Notes: generated from the letters alone by a model not told the origin. Counted from the stretch's first letter, positions 1-7,911 are shown. The stretch is DNA of 64,000 nucleotides from CATOSP01 sp965204715 (GCA_965204715.1 OZ242009.1:930001-994000); one strand, 5' to 3'. Program-made: numbers and translations.

Positions 1-150
1 CAGGGTGGCCCGGCTCCAGCCGAAGTCCTCGGTCATCGGCGTGAGGAACGCGCCGAAGGAGAACTGGGTCCCGGCCACTCCCAGGGACACCAGAGAAGAG
101 CCTATGACTACGTACCAGCCGTAGAATACCTTCCTGGATTCTTGCTGCAT
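1..150 (-). CDS. MFS transporter, N-terminal fragment (cut by window edge)
   Basis: Translating the minus strand from the ATG at 150 gives an open frame of 50 codons running off the left edge. The peptide begins MQQESRKVFYGWYVVIG and continues into a hydrophobic first membrane helix, then GAFLTPMTEDFGWSRA. The FYGW start and the FGWSRA motif after helix 1 are typical of the monocarboxylate/oxalate-type branch of the major facilitator superfamily. Only the first helix and part of the first loop are inside the window, so the substrate cannot be inferred. Confidence 0.75.
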   Translation of the reverse strand, partial: MQQESRKVFYGWYVVIGSSLVSLGVAGTQFSFGAFLTPMTEDFGWSRATL

Positions 151-182
151 GGTGCGCCCCTAGCGGCTTACCCGGTAACGAC

Positions 183-191
183 TGCTATAAT
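183..191 (+). promoter_or_regulatory. Extended -10 promoter element (TGCTATAAT)
   Basis: A perfect TATAAT preceded by TGC lies between the divergent MFS gene and the gene starting at 318. No convincing -35 box is present 16-18 bases upstream. The same TGnTATAAT-like box recurs before many other genes in the window, which raises confidence. The leader to the ATG at 318 would be about 120 bases. Confidence 0.45.
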
Positions 192-240
192 AACGCAGGC
201 AACGGAACCTGCTCAACTCACTTGGTATTAGGGTTCCGTT

Positions 241-270
241 CCAAATTGGGGTATGACAGCTTGAATCTGG
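241..270 (+). repeat. Left copy of a 30-bp imperfect direct repeat flanking gene 318-1427
   Basis: Matches 1446-1475 at 23 of 30 positions by eye; both contain AAATTRGGGTATGRCA. The two copies bracket a single gene. Confidence 0.35.
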
Positions 271-317
271 GGTTTCTTAATTCAGAATAAAATCGAACAT
301 GAACGAAGGGGAATTCG

Positions 318-1427
318 ATGCCGAAGTTGACACCGCATCAACAGGCAATTTCCACTATCGAGTGCCTCGTCATTAACAACATGGGCGGGTCTCTCGAAGC
401 CACTGCCAACTGCAATCAATGCTCAGAGGAATTGACGATCAACTTGGTCGAGAAAATTGCCAACGTTGATAAAGAAAAGCGCGTCGGAACAGTGTGGCCC
501 GACCTCAGTTTGCTTGACGAGAATGGTGAACCCATAAGGTTCATAGAGGTCGTAGACAGCCACGCACCGGAGAGCAACGTCCACGAGTACGCTCTGGGGA
601 ACGGCATTGAGATAGTTGAAGTGCATCTCAGGGCGGAGAGGGAATTCACCGGCAGGAGAAGGAACAAAGCCCTGGATGCGTCTCTGACGGTGAAGGCGCG
701 ACTCCGGGAACTCGCTGCCGGGCGGATACAGATCGATGCCCACAACCTACTGTGCCGGAAGCCGCCATGTCTGGAGTGCGGAACCCCGTTGCCGCTGCGG
801 ACGGTGACAATCAGAACGACCGATTGTTGGAATTGTGGCCAGAACGTCAACGTGGCCATGGGACACCAAGACGGGGAAAGCCTATGGCAGGACTTCTTCA
901 CAATCGAGGAGATAGAATTCGCCCGAGCTAATGGCGTGACGCTGGAGCGGAGATTCAGCGCGACCGCCGGGGGAAAGTACTTGGCCAACGTTTGCACTAG
1001 TTGTGACCAGATTCAAGGAAACTGGTTCCTGTACATGGACCCTTTCCATGACAGGTTCAACCTGTTCAAAACCGATAGGCAGGAGTACGGCCCCTGCGAC
1101 AAGTGCTCCACGTCTTACTGCATGACCCACGGGGAATATCTCGATTACAGAAACACCAATCAGTGCCCCGACTGCCTAGAGGAAGCCGAAAGGGTCATGT
1201 GTCCCAACAACCCCGACCGGGAGTGTTTCTACCCAGACCGGTGCGAACAGGGCGGATGTTACTTCGTCAACCGCGAACAGCAGCAAGTTAAAGCCCAGCA
1301 GGAGTGGGAACGGCAACAGCAGGAGCTATGGGAGCAACAGGCGCGAAAGAACCGGCAGGAACAGGAACAGAGACAACAGGAGTGGGCGGAATTTAATGAT
1401 TGGTTCCAGAAGCAAAGGAACCGATAA
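318..1427 (+). CDS. CoiA-like predicted nuclease with multiple zinc-finger cysteine pairs
   Basis: A 369-residue protein. Around residues 60-80 it has a PD...E-x-V arrangement (D62 in VWPDLSLLDENG, E77 in IRFIEVVDS), which fits the PD-(D/E)XK core of CoiA-like restriction-endonuclease-fold proteins. From about residue 145 it has repeated Cys pairs (CLECG, CWNCG, CTSCD, CDKC, CPDC and later cysteines), so several zinc ribbons are likely. The C-terminal 55 residues are very rich in Gln, Glu and Arg and probably form a coiled coil. The start is supported by an AAGGGG Shine-Dalgarno. No neighbour suggests a partner. Nuclease activity is inferred from the motif only. Confidence 0.6.
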   Translation: MPKLTPHQQAISTIECLVINNMGGSLEATANCNQCSEELTINLVEKIANVDKEKRVGTVWPDLSLLDENGEPIRFIEVVDSHAPESNVHEYALGNGIEIVEVHLRAEREFTGRRRNKALDASLTVKARLRELAAGRIQIDAHNLLCRKPPCLECGTPLPLRTVTIRTTDCWNCGQNVNVAMGHQDGESLWQDFFTIEEIEFARANGVTLERRFSATAGGKYLANVCTSCDQIQGNWFLYMDPFHDRFNLFKTDRQEYGPCDKCSTSYCMTHGEYLDYRNTNQCPDCLEEAERVMCPNNPDRECFYPDRCEQGGCYFVNREQQQVKAQQEWERQQQELWEQQARKNRQEQEQRQQEWAEFNDWFQKQRNR

Positions 1428-1445
1428 CTCCATATCTCTCCCCTT

Positions 1446-1475
1446 CTAAATTAGGGTATGGCAACCTTAATGTGG
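1446..1475 (+). repeat. Right copy of the 30-bp imperfect direct repeat
   Basis: Partner of 241-270. It starts 18 bases after the stop of the intervening gene. Confidence 0.35.
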
Positions 1476-1523
1476 ATGGCTCGATTTACTGATGCGTGAA
1501 TGAGTATCTAAACTGTCCCCGAC

Positions 1524-1555
1524 CGTCGTTCCAGCGAAAGCGGAAATCCAGCAGG
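1524..1555 (+). repeat. CATTCC-type short palindromic repeat, diverged copy
   Basis: Contains CCAGCGAAAGCGGAAATCC, a mutated form of the palindrome core ATTCCCGCGAAAGCGGGAAT. Better preserved relatives lie at 49291-49323 and 54244-54275. All three are intergenic. Confidence 0.45.
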
Positions 1556-1650
1556 CTTAGAGGGAAGCCGCCTGAGTTTAGCAGTTTGCTCACGTATCAG
1601 TAGAACGGGACCGATATTACCGATAACTTGCCAGAAGGAGGCTGATTAAC

Positions 1651-2070
1651 ATGCCCAACATCACTCTCGATCAAGCCGAAGTCGTTTTGGCCGGGGCAAA
1701 AGCCGCCGCGCTGGAGATGGGTAAAGCCTTCAGCTTTTCAGTAGTGGATGCCCGCGGCGATCTGATAACCATGTGCAAGATGGATGGCTCCCCCTGGAGG
1801 ACTCCCTATGTTTCCCGGGGCAAAGCGCGGGCATCGGCCTGCTTCGGAGAGGCCAGCGGCGACCTGACGGAACGCTCGACGACGCCGATTATGCGGGCCG
1901 TCATGGAAGTCGAGCGCGGGGAGTTCGTTCCCGGCCAAGGCGCGCTGCCAATCTATATGAACGGCGAACTAATCGGGGCCGTCGGCGGCAGCGGAGGCAC
2001 TGCCCAGGAGGATGAAGACTGCGCCAGGGCCGGCATCGCCAAGCTGTCCGGGGCCAGCGCCAGCCGTTAG
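1651..2070 (+). CDS. GlcG/HbpS family heme-binding-like protein
   Basis: A 139-residue protein of the GlcG/HbpS (formerly DUF336) family. It shows the family's opening LDQAEVVLAGAKAAALEMG, the central FSVVDARGDLI strand, and the C-terminal GELIGAVGGSGGTAQEDEDCARAG signature. Members bind heme or sit beside oxidative catabolic genes; the ligand here is not visible from sequence. The start has an AGAAGGAGG-type ribosome site 10 bases upstream. It stands alone, followed by a GC-rich hairpin terminator. A second member of the family lies at 37819-38238, only distantly similar. Confidence 0.85.
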   Translation: MPNITLDQAEVVLAGAKAAALEMGKAFSFSVVDARGDLITMCKMDGSPWRTPYVSRGKARASACFGEASGDLTERSTTPIMRAVMEVERGEFVPGQGALPIYMNGELIGAVGGSGGTAQEDEDCARAGIAKLSGASASR

Positions 2071-2099
2071 CCCTGCCGATCCCGTCGGCGGAACAATTA

Positions 2100-2126
2100 G
2101 GCCCCGCTGGAATGTGCAGCGGGGCC
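2100..2126 (+). terminator. GC-rich hairpin terminator after the GlcG/HbpS gene
   Basis: Ten-base-pair stem GGCCCCGCTG/CAGCGGGGCC with a 7-base loop. Only a weak T run (CTTA) follows. It lies between two convergent genes (ends at 2070 and 2188), so it may serve both. Confidence 0.6.
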
Positions 2127-2187
2127 CTTAGGTATAGTCATCTGCCCGGATGCGGCATGGGCCAGTCGGACGGGTTCTCCTGTGCAG

Positions 2188-2838
2188 CTAATGAGTGTCC
2201 GTCACCTCGAAGTGGCGGACCCAGTACTCTCCTCGGTAGAGCTGCTCCACTTCCCTGGCCATAGACTGCCGGACCTCGCCCATCTCATAGACGCGCATGT
2301 TTTCCAGCGAGTCCCAGAGGCTGACCGAGATGCCTTCGTCGGGGTCTTCCATGCTGCGGAGAAGCTGACGCTCCTGCAGGCCATTGATAGAGCCGGATGC
2401 GGCCACCAGGTTTTCATGGTAGTGCCTCTCGTACCGGTCCCAGGCGCCGGGAAGCAGCTTCCCCCACACCATCCGCACGAACGTCGTCCCTTGGTCAGTG
2501 GCGTTGCCGAACTGGGTCGAAGAGATGGTCTCGAAGTGCTTCACCCAGTACTCACCCCGGGTGTATGCCCACGGGTGATGGAGGTGGTCCGCCTCCTGGA
2601 GCAGGTTTTTCCGCGCCTCACTCCGCTCGTAGGCGGTCATGCTTTCCTGGGATTCCCAGAGGCTCAGGGAAACCCCTTCGTCGGTGTTCTCGGTGCTGCG
2701 CAAAAGCTGGCGCTGCCGCAGCCCCCGGACTGAGCCGGTCGGGCCGGTGGTCGATGGCGCAACCCGTTCATTGTAATACTTGCGGTACTCGTCCCAGTAC
2801 CCGGACCGGATGGTGCCCCAAGACATGCGAACATACAT
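2188..2838 (-). CDS. Duplicated ABM-type (dimeric alpha-beta barrel) protein
   Basis: A 216-residue protein made of two copies of one roughly 100-residue domain. The first begins MYVRMSWGTIRSGYWDEY and the second TFVRMVWGKLLPGAWDRY; both continue with RQLLRS, a DEGxSxSLWxS strand and GEYWVxHFE. This resembles the antibiotic biosynthesis monooxygenase/ferredoxin-like fold, in which two domains pair as a pseudo-dimer. The ATG at 2838 is preferred over an upstream TTG because GGGAGGAG lies just ahead of it. The catalytic function is unknown; members include monooxygenases, heme-degrading enzymes and stress proteins. Confidence 0.65.
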   Translation of the reverse strand: MYVRMSWGTIRSGYWDEYRKYYNERVAPSTTGPTGSVRGLRQRQLLRSTENTDEGVSLSLWESQESMTAYERSEARKNLLQEADHLHHPWAYTRGEYWVKHFETISSTQFGNATDQGTTFVRMVWGKLLPGAWDRYERHYHENLVAASGSINGLQERQLLRSMEDPDEGISVSLWDSLENMRVYEMGEVRQSMAREVEQLYRGEYWVRHFEVTDTH

Positions 2839-2952
2839 GGCAACTCCTCCCAAACACCTCGCCGCAATGCGGACCCTCTACGGCGGCGGTTTCGGTCCCG
2901 CCTGAGAACTTCGTCCCTCACGTGCTGACCAGTCCAGCGCCGCACTGGTGTG

Positions 2953-2989
2953 ATTATATTTAGTGTACGAATGTATATGTACAATTGTA
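2953..2989 (-). promoter_or_regulatory. Promoter with palindromic operator-like site upstream of the ABM gene
   Basis: On the minus strand TATAAT (2953-2958) lies about 115 bases upstream of the ATG at 2838. Overlapping the -35 area is an AT-rich island with an inverted repeat TGTAC...GTACA (2964-2968 and 2979-2983) and a perfect 10-base palindrome TACAATTGTA (2980-2989). The island is unusual in this GC-rich DNA and could be a repressor site. The rest of the gap 2839-3259 holds the dispersed repeat below and no gene I can support. Confidence 0.35.
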
Positions 2990-3121
2990 TCCATTACGAA
3001 CCCCAATGCGCCAGTGCCTGCACTCTTCTCTCCCTCCTCCACACGGCCAACGCCTGATGGCCAATCGTCAACCTTGACACTCAGTATCGGCAACGGTAGA
3101 CTTTTCCACTGCGCAAACCCG

Positions 3122-3245
3122 CTGAGAACACGGCCTCATACCACTGGGGACTTGGTCTGAAACCGCCGTGCCGACTGGCTCGCAGGTAGGGGGCCGGGTT
3201 CTCAGTCGTGCCGGACGGGGAGCGGCGGGTAGGATCCGTCCCTGC
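3122..3245 (-). repeat. Dispersed intergenic repeat, copy A (long form)
   Basis: Read on the minus strand it starts AGGGACGGATCCTACCCGCC and ends GGCCGTGTTCTCAGCG. The same ends occur in copies B (22293-22351), C (37725-37806), D (44209-44269) and E (44417-44501). It is the longest copy, about 124 bases. Its 5' end abuts the ribosome-binding site of the MaoC gene at 3260. Confidence 0.7.
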
Positions 3246-3259
3246 TGGGGAGGCTTACG

Positions 3260-3718
3260 TTGTCCACGCAAAATAACTTCCTGACCGAAGAGATGCGGCA
3301 ACAGGTCATCGGGCTGGAGGGCGAGCCTGTGACCACCGAGATCGAGAAGGGCGCGATCATCAAGTTCGCCGAGGCCATCGAGGACGAGAACCCCTTCTTC
3401 AACGACGAAGCGGCGGCCCGCAAGGGTCAGTATCGCGGCCTCGTCGCGCCGCCCACTTTCCTCCGCTCCGTGCGCACCAGCCGCCCGGAGTTCCCCTTCG
3501 ATGTCCCCTTCAACAACAACCTGGACGGCGGCAGCGATTGGGAATACATGGAGCCGGTCCGCCCCGGAGACCGCATAACCGCCGTCAGCCGCATCGAGAA
3601 CATGATCGAGCGGGCGGGCCGCATGGGGACCATGATCATTCAGACCACAGTGACCACCTATACCAACCAGTTCGGCCAGGTGGTGGCCACCCAGACCAGC
3701 ACCGGCATCCGCTACTGA
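3260..3718 (+). CDS. MaoC-like / FAS1-type dehydratase N-terminal domain protein
   Basis: A 152-residue hot-dog-fold protein. Features include the helix FAEAIEDENPFFND, the loop YRGLVAPPTFLRS and the strand WEYMEPVRPGDRI, which are typical of the MaoC dehydratase N-terminal family. Family enzymes hydrate or dehydrate acyl-CoA thioesters, usually as a pair with a canonical MaoC subunit; such a partner follows at 4023. The start is TTG with GGGGAGG eight bases upstream. The N-terminal half usually lacks the catalytic Asp/His, so it is probably the structural half of a heterodimer. Substrate unknown. Confidence 0.8.
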   Translation: MSTQNNFLTEEMRQQVIGLEGEPVTTEIEKGAIIKFAEAIEDENPFFNDEAAARKGQYRGLVAPPTFLRSVRTSRPEFPFDVPFNNNLDGGSDWEYMEPVRPGDRITAVSRIENMIERAGRMGTMIIQTTVTTYTNQFGQVVATQTSTGIRY

Positions 3719-3773
3719 CCGGGACTCCTGCGGAAATCCCGTTTGCGCCTATCAGACACAACGGGGCAGCAGA

Positions 3774-3980
3774 ATGGCAATAGATACCGAAGATACTCGC
3801 TTGGGGCGGCTGGAAGGCCAGATGGACATCGTCATTCAGGTCTTGCAAGACCTGCGGCTGGAGGTCCGGGCAGTCAACACGCGGATTGACCGGATGTTCA
3901 TAGCGACATGGGCCATTGGCGGCGGGATAATCGCCGCTCTCATTGGTCTGATAGTAACCCTGATAGTCCAGGGCGGCTAG
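3774..3980 (+). CDS. Small coiled-coil plus single-helix membrane protein
   Basis: A 68-residue protein lying between the two MaoC genes. Residues 1-43 form an amphipathic helix (RLEGQMDIVIQVLQDLRLEV...RIDRMF) and residues 44-66 form one transmembrane helix (ATWAIGGGIIAALIGLIVTL). The layout matches the unrelated-locus protein at 42779-42973 (MDRLENKVDKLLW then one membrane helix). It was probably inserted between maoC genes. Function unknown; such proteins may self-assemble at the membrane through the coiled coil. Confidence 0.6.
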   Translation: MAIDTEDTRLGRLEGQMDIVIQVLQDLRLEVRAVNTRIDRMFIATWAIGGGIIAALIGLIVTLIVQGG

Positions 3981-4022
3981 ACGTTAGCAATCTCTACGGC
4001 ATTGGCATTAAGGGAGTGCAGC

Positions 4023-4451
4023 ATGGCAGAGCAGGTGTATTGGGATGACGTGACCGCGGAGATGGAAATCCCTCCCATGGTCAAGCATCCGACGACACAG
4101 CAATTGGTGAAGTACGCCGGGGCCTCCGGAGACTATTACCAGATTCACTACGATACGGAGTTCGCCAAGGGCAACAACTTGCCCGGTGTCATCCTGCACG
4201 GGGCGCTGAAAAACGCCTTCCTGGGCCAGTACATGACCGACTGGATGGGGCCTTTGGGCAACCTGAAGCGGCTGGCCTGCCAGTACCGGGGCATGGACGA
4301 ACCGGGCCGCCCCATCACCGCCAAGGGCACGGTAATCCGAAAGTACGAACAGGACGGCCAGCACCTGGTGGACTGCAACATCTGGCTGGAGAACGACGAG
4401 GGCCAGCGGACGACTCCCGGCGAGGCAACGGTAGCGCTGCCGAAGCGGTAG
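4023..4451 (+). CDS. MaoC-like hydratase
   Basis: A 142-residue hot-dog-fold protein containing YAGASGDYYQIHYDTEFAK followed by LPGVILHGAL. The Asp-x4-His pair in that stretch fits the hydratase 2 motif of MaoC/(R)-specific enoyl-CoA hydratases, so this is probably the catalytic subunit partnering the protein at 3260-3718. The ATG at 4023 is chosen over a TTG 21 bases upstream because AAGGGAG lies six bases before it. Expected role: hydration of a trans-2-enoyl-CoA or dehydration of a 3-hydroxyacyl-CoA in a degradation pathway. A strong hairpin follows at 4490. Confidence 0.8.
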   Translation: MAEQVYWDDVTAEMEIPPMVKHPTTQQLVKYAGASGDYYQIHYDTEFAKGNNLPGVILHGALKNAFLGQYMTDWMGPLGNLKRLACQYRGMDEPGRPITAKGTVIRKYEQDGQHLVDCNIWLENDEGQRTTPGEATVALPKR

Positions 4452-4489
4452 CCGCCGACACTGCAATACTGTTCTATTCGGTACCACAC

Positions 4490-4520
4490 AGCGGCCCGGC
4501 GCGACTACGCGAGGGCCGCT
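4490..4520 (+). terminator. Strong hairpin terminator after the MaoC genes
   Basis: Outer stem AGCGGCCC/GGGCCGCT (8 bp) with an inner CGCG/CGCG stem and an ACTA loop. A short T-containing tail (GATAGTCTT) follows. It is positioned 38 bases after the MaoC stop. Confidence 0.55.
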
Positions 4521-4592
4521 GATAGTCTTGACAGTATTTGAGGCTTGCCGACCGGAGCAGCATTACTCCCAACATAGAGAGGGAACAAAGAA

Positions 4593-4991
4593 ATGGGAGC
4601 AACACAGGTAACCGTCACGATCAGGAACCCGGCAGAGCCGGACCGGACCTGGGAGGGGCTGTTCCTGGTGGACACCGGGGCTACTGACTGTCTGGTCCCC
4701 AGACCCCATCTGGAAGCCATCGGCCTGGAACCCAAGGGGTACAGGACCTACGAGTTGGCCGACGGGAGCGAGATACGGCTGGACACCACCACCGCAGACA
4801 TCGAGTTCATGGGCGAAGTTACCGCCGGCAGAATCATCTTTGGGGAACCGGGCACAGAACCCCTGATGGGAGTGACCGCCCTGGAGTCCGCCGGCGTCGA
4901 GGTGGACCCAACCAACCAGAGGCTGAAGAAGCTGCCGTCAGTAAGGCTCAAGAGATTGAGACCAGGCCACCGTGGGGAAACCAACTCATAA
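4593..4991 (+). CDS. Clan AA retropepsin-like aspartyl protease
   Basis: A 132-residue single-domain protein with the aspartyl-protease signature FLVDTGATDCLVP at about residues 27-39 and a second conserved strand near GEPGTEPLMGVTALE. Single-domain bacterial retropepsins act as homodimers, each chain giving one catalytic Asp. A close paralogue lies at 16835-17227 on the other strand, sharing RNPAEPDR, WEGLFLVDTGATDCLVPR and GVTALES. Neither has a signal peptide, so both should be cytoplasmic. Substrate unknown. Confidence 0.75.
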   Translation: MGATQVTVTIRNPAEPDRTWEGLFLVDTGATDCLVPRPHLEAIGLEPKGYRTYELADGSEIRLDTTTADIEFMGEVTAGRIIFGEPGTEPLMGVTALESAGVEVDPTNQRLKKLPSVRLKRLRPGHRGETNS

Positions 4992-5136
4992 CCTGCCCGC
5001 AGAGCGGAACGGCTGCTATCCTCAGACCGGGCACTGATTCATGCGGCTGGCCGCGGCATGGCGATGATGGCCGGGGAAGGAGCCAAGGAAGACCTGTCGC
5101 AAAAGCCTATCCGGTTTCGGGGAATGGAGGTTTCAG

Positions 5137-5394
5137 ATGGGAGCCGGTTACGTTCTTTTCCTGATGCAACTGGCGGCAAGCGCACTGGAGGAGTCCGTCC
5201 TGTCCAAAGTTCCGATCATAGGGGCGGCGGAAGGTGGAGGATACCGGGGCCGGGAGCCGTTGAGTTGGAGTCAGACCTTCTGGGCCGTATTCTGGGCCAT
5301 CATTGCCGCCTCGGTGGTCATCAGCATTGGCTCCTTGATTCTCTTCTTCATCCTCTTCGGTATACTCGTTGCGGCCCTGGAGGATACGTTCTGA
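5137..5394 (+). CDS. Small membrane protein of unknown function
   Basis: An 85-residue protein started by a good GGAGG site six bases upstream. It has a hydrophobic N-terminus (GYVLFLMQLAAS) and a long hydrophobic stretch from about residue 48 to 80 (FWAVFWAIIAASVVISIG onward) ending in an acidic LEDTF. I recognise no family. Just upstream, at 5050-5090, the DNA resembles a fragment of the SDR genes found 1 kb downstream. Confidence 0.55.
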   Translation: MGAGYVLFLMQLAASALEESVLSKVPIIGAAEGGGYRGREPLSWSQTFWAVFWAIIAASVVISIGSLILFFILFGILVAALEDTF

Positions 5395-5526
5395 AACAGG
5401 CGGCTATACCGGGGCCAACCCGTCCCGAAGGCACTTTCACGTATGAGGCCAGTTTTCCCGCAGCTTTCCCGGGTGGGAGGCGGCGGGCCGTGCGTAATTC
5501 AAACCACGTGAGTCAACGGAGAAGAG

Positions 5527-5970
5527 ATGTCCGCGTCCAACTCTCCTGACCTTCCACAACCCACTGACATGATTGATGGGAGCCATCTGAGCCAGGAAAT
5601 GGTGTTCGGCATACTTCAGGCGGCTTACATGAAGCCTGAAGTTGATGGGGATTTCGTGCACGTCATGGGACGTTTGGGTACTCCGTGCACCATCATCATT
5701 GATGTTTATATAAGCCTCTATTCGGCGGCTTTCTTCAGGACAGATTTGGAAAGCCACGAGAAGCTCAGTATAGTCAACAAGATAAACTGCACTGTTCCGA
5801 TGGCTCGGTGCTCGATGTCCGAAGACGGTTCGTCCGTTGACATGGATTACCTTCTGCCTATCGAAGAAGGCCTGACGCCGTTGCAGCTCCTGAACTGTAT
5901 AACCAGATTCGACATCCAGGTAAATCATGCTCTTGACGAATTAGAAGACTCACTGGACTTTAGCCTGTAG
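5527..5970 (+). CDS. YbjN/chaperone-fold-like protein
   Basis: A 147-residue protein with the pattern of YbjN-type or type III secretion chaperone-like domains: an N-terminal helix (SQEMVFGILQAAYMKPEV), alternating strands, the conserved YLLPIEEGLTPLQLLNCITRF segment, and a final helix VNHALDELED. The match is by general pattern, so the family call is tentative. It ends 16 bases before the first SDR gene and may be co-transcribed with it. Function unknown. Confidence 0.5.
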   Translation: MSASNSPDLPQPTDMIDGSHLSQEMVFGILQAAYMKPEVDGDFVHVMGRLGTPCTIIIDVYISLYSAAFFRTDLESHEKLSIVNKINCTVPMARCSMSEDGSSVDMDYLLPIEEGLTPLQLLNCITRFDIQVNHALDELEDSLDFSL

Positions 5971-5986
5971 CACCCAAGGAGGTCTT

Positions 5987-6904
5987 ATGGTAGACACATT
6001 GGCTGGCAAGGTTGCCATAGTTACCGGGTCCGGACGCGGCATCGGACGCGGCGTGGCCATGATGATGGCCGAGGAAGGGGCCAAGGTCGTGGTTGTTGAC
6101 CCAGGCGTGAACGTCGATGGTTCCGGGTTCGACCAGTCCGTGGCCGAGTTGGTGACCAACGAGATCAAGAGCGCCGGTGGGGAAGCCGTGGCCTGCACCG
6201 AGTCGGTGGCCACCATGTCCGGCGGCGAGAGAATCGTGCAGACCGCGATGGACAACTTCGGACGGCTGGACATAGTCGTCACCTGTGCGGGAATCCTGCG
6301 TGACCGCATGGTGTTCAACATGACCGAGCAGGAATGGGACGACGTAATCGCCGTCCACCTGAAGGGCACCTTTACGGTGGTCAAACACGCCTGCATCCTG
6401 TTCCGGCAACAGCGTTCCGGCCGGGTCATCACCTTCAGTTCCCAGTCCGGGTTGGTGGGCAACTCCGGGCAGGCCAACTACGGCGCGGCCAAGTCGGGCA
6501 TCGCCGGGTTCACCAAGGTGGTGGCCAAGGACATGGGCCGCTACGGGGCTACGGCCAACTCCATCGCTCCCCGGGCCCAGACCCGGATGATCGGCTCTAT
6601 CCCCGACAGCGCAGCCGAGATACGCGCCCGCAGCGGCGTCGCCTCCCTGGGCGAGGGCGAGCACCTGGAGCCGGACGGCATCGCTCCCTTTGTCTGCTAC
6701 CTGTCCAGCGATTGGGCCTCCAACGTGAACGGCCAGACCTTCCTGGTGTACGGCAACACCGTGTCGCTGATGTCCCAGCCCAGGCCCAGCAACGCCATCT
6801 ACAACTCCGGTGGCCACTGGGACATGGACGACCTTGCGCCGCAGGCCAGAGGCCCTCTGACCAGCGGGATCTACAACCCTGCTCCCGCGGCTCAGCCACA
6901 ATAG
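5987..6904 (+). CDS. SDR family NAD(P)-dependent oxidoreductase (first of tandem pair)
   Basis: A 305-residue short-chain dehydrogenase. It has the Rossmann motif TGSGRGIGRG (residues 14-23), the strand VTCAGILRD, and the active-site segment with Ser plus YGAAK (about 165-169). The sequence order, including NMTEQEWDDVIAVHLKGTF, resembles the 3-hydroxyacyl-CoA dehydrogenase domain of multifunctional beta-oxidation proteins. It has a C-terminal extension beyond the usual 250 residues. The usual PG motif after the active site reads APRAQTRM here but SPGAATRM in the next gene, so cofactor or substrate contacts may differ. It is a tandem duplicate of 6985-7911. Confidence 0.85.
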   Translation: MVDTLAGKVAIVTGSGRGIGRGVAMMMAEEGAKVVVVDPGVNVDGSGFDQSVAELVTNEIKSAGGEAVACTESVATMSGGERIVQTAMDNFGRLDIVVTCAGILRDRMVFNMTEQEWDDVIAVHLKGTFTVVKHACILFRQQRSGRVITFSSQSGLVGNSGQANYGAAKSGIAGFTKVVAKDMGRYGATANSIAPRAQTRMIGSIPDSAAEIRARSGVASLGEGEHLEPDGIAPFVCYLSSDWASNVNGQTFLVYGNTVSLMSQPRPSNAIYNSGGHWDMDDLAPQARGPLTSGIYNPAPAAQPQ

Positions 6905-6984
6905 GCGGACGGTAATTCCACGCTGCCCACGAGTCGCCAGTCACGGTGACCAACTAACTGTAAATAGAGAAAGGAAGGTCTTGG

Positions 6985-7911
6985 ATGGCCAACCTGTTGG
7001 AAGATAAAGTAGCAATCATCACCGGTTCAGGCCGGGGCATCGGCGCTGGCATTGCCAAGCTGATGGCCGAGGAAGGCGCGAAGGTCGTTGTGGTCGATCC
7101 CGGCGTCAACGTCGACGGCACTGGCGCGGACTATTCCCTGGCTGAGGCCGTGGTCTCGGAGATAAAGGAGGCCGGTGGGGAAGCCGTGGCCAGCACCGAG
7201 TCGGTGGTCACGATGGACGGCGGGGAGAGGATTGTCCAGACCGCAGTAGACAACTTCGGCAAGCTGGACATCGTGGTAACCTGCGCCGGAATCCTCAGAG
7301 ACCGCATGATATTCAACATGACCGAAGAGGAGTGGGACGACGTCATCGCCGTCCACCTGCGAGGAACGTTCACCGTGGTCAAGAACGCCTGCATCCTCTA
7401 CCGGCAGCAGCGTTCCGGCCGGGTCATAACCTTCACCTCCACCTCCGGCCTGTACGGGAACTCGGGCCAGGCCAACTACGGCGCGGCCAAGGACGGCATT
7501 GCGGGCTTCACCCGCGTGGTGGCCAGGGATATGGGCCGCTACGGAGTCACCGCCAACTCCATTTCTCCCGGCGCGGCCACCCGCATGACCCAGACCGTGC
7601 CCGACGAGGCGCGCAACCTGCGTGCGGCACGGGGCATAGGCGGCGCAAGCACCACCGCGCCGCGGCTGCACGGTGAGGGCGAGGACATCGCTCCCTTCGT
7701 CACCTGGCTGGCTTCGGACGAGGCCGCACACGTCAACGGCCGGGTATTCCACGTGACCGAGGGGCTGGTGAGCCTGATGAATGAGCCTGAGCCGGTGCGC
7801 ACGATCCAGAAGGAAGGCAAGTGGACCGTGGAGGAACTGGCCAGCGTGTTCCCGGCGACCATCGGCGTCGAGCTTTTCAACCCTGCACCGGCACAGCCGC
7901 CTCGGGAGTAG
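6985..7911 (+). CDS. SDR family NAD(P)-dependent oxidoreductase (second of tandem pair)
   Basis: A 308-residue SDR closely similar to the gene just upstream along its whole length, including long runs of nearly identical DNA. It has TGSGRGIGAG for the dinucleotide, Ser and YGAAK in the active site, and the canonical SPGAATRM. Its C-terminal extension ends in FNPAPAQPPRE, like the IYNPAPAAQPQ of its twin. AGGAAGG lies upstream of the ATG. This copy keeps all expected motifs and is the more conventional enzyme; the pair could form heteromers. Substrate probably an acyl-CoA or hydroxylated intermediate (inference). Confidence 0.85.
   Translation: MANLLEDKVAIITGSGRGIGAGIAKLMAEEGAKVVVVDPGVNVDGTGADYSLAEAVVSEIKEAGGEAVASTESVVTMDGGERIVQTAVDNFGKLDIVVTCAGILRDRMIFNMTEEEWDDVIAVHLRGTFTVVKNACILYRQQRSGRVITFTSTSGLYGNSGQANYGAAKDGIAGFTRVVARDMGRYGVTANSISPGAATRMTQTVPDEARNLRAARGIGGASTTAPRLHGEGEDIAPFVTWLASDEAAHVNGRVFHVTEGLVSLMNEPEPVRTIQKEGKWTVEELASVFPATIGVELFNPAPAQPPRE

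Noticed and set aside
2397..2963. 188-codon plus-strand ORF opposite the ABM-type gene
   Set aside because: No start signal, composition of a shadow frame, and the minus strand shows a clean domain duplication.
5960..6901. 313-codon minus-strand ORF over the first SDR gene
   Set aside because: It is a shadow of the plus-strand SDR, with low-complexity His/Gly/Val-rich composition and no start signal.
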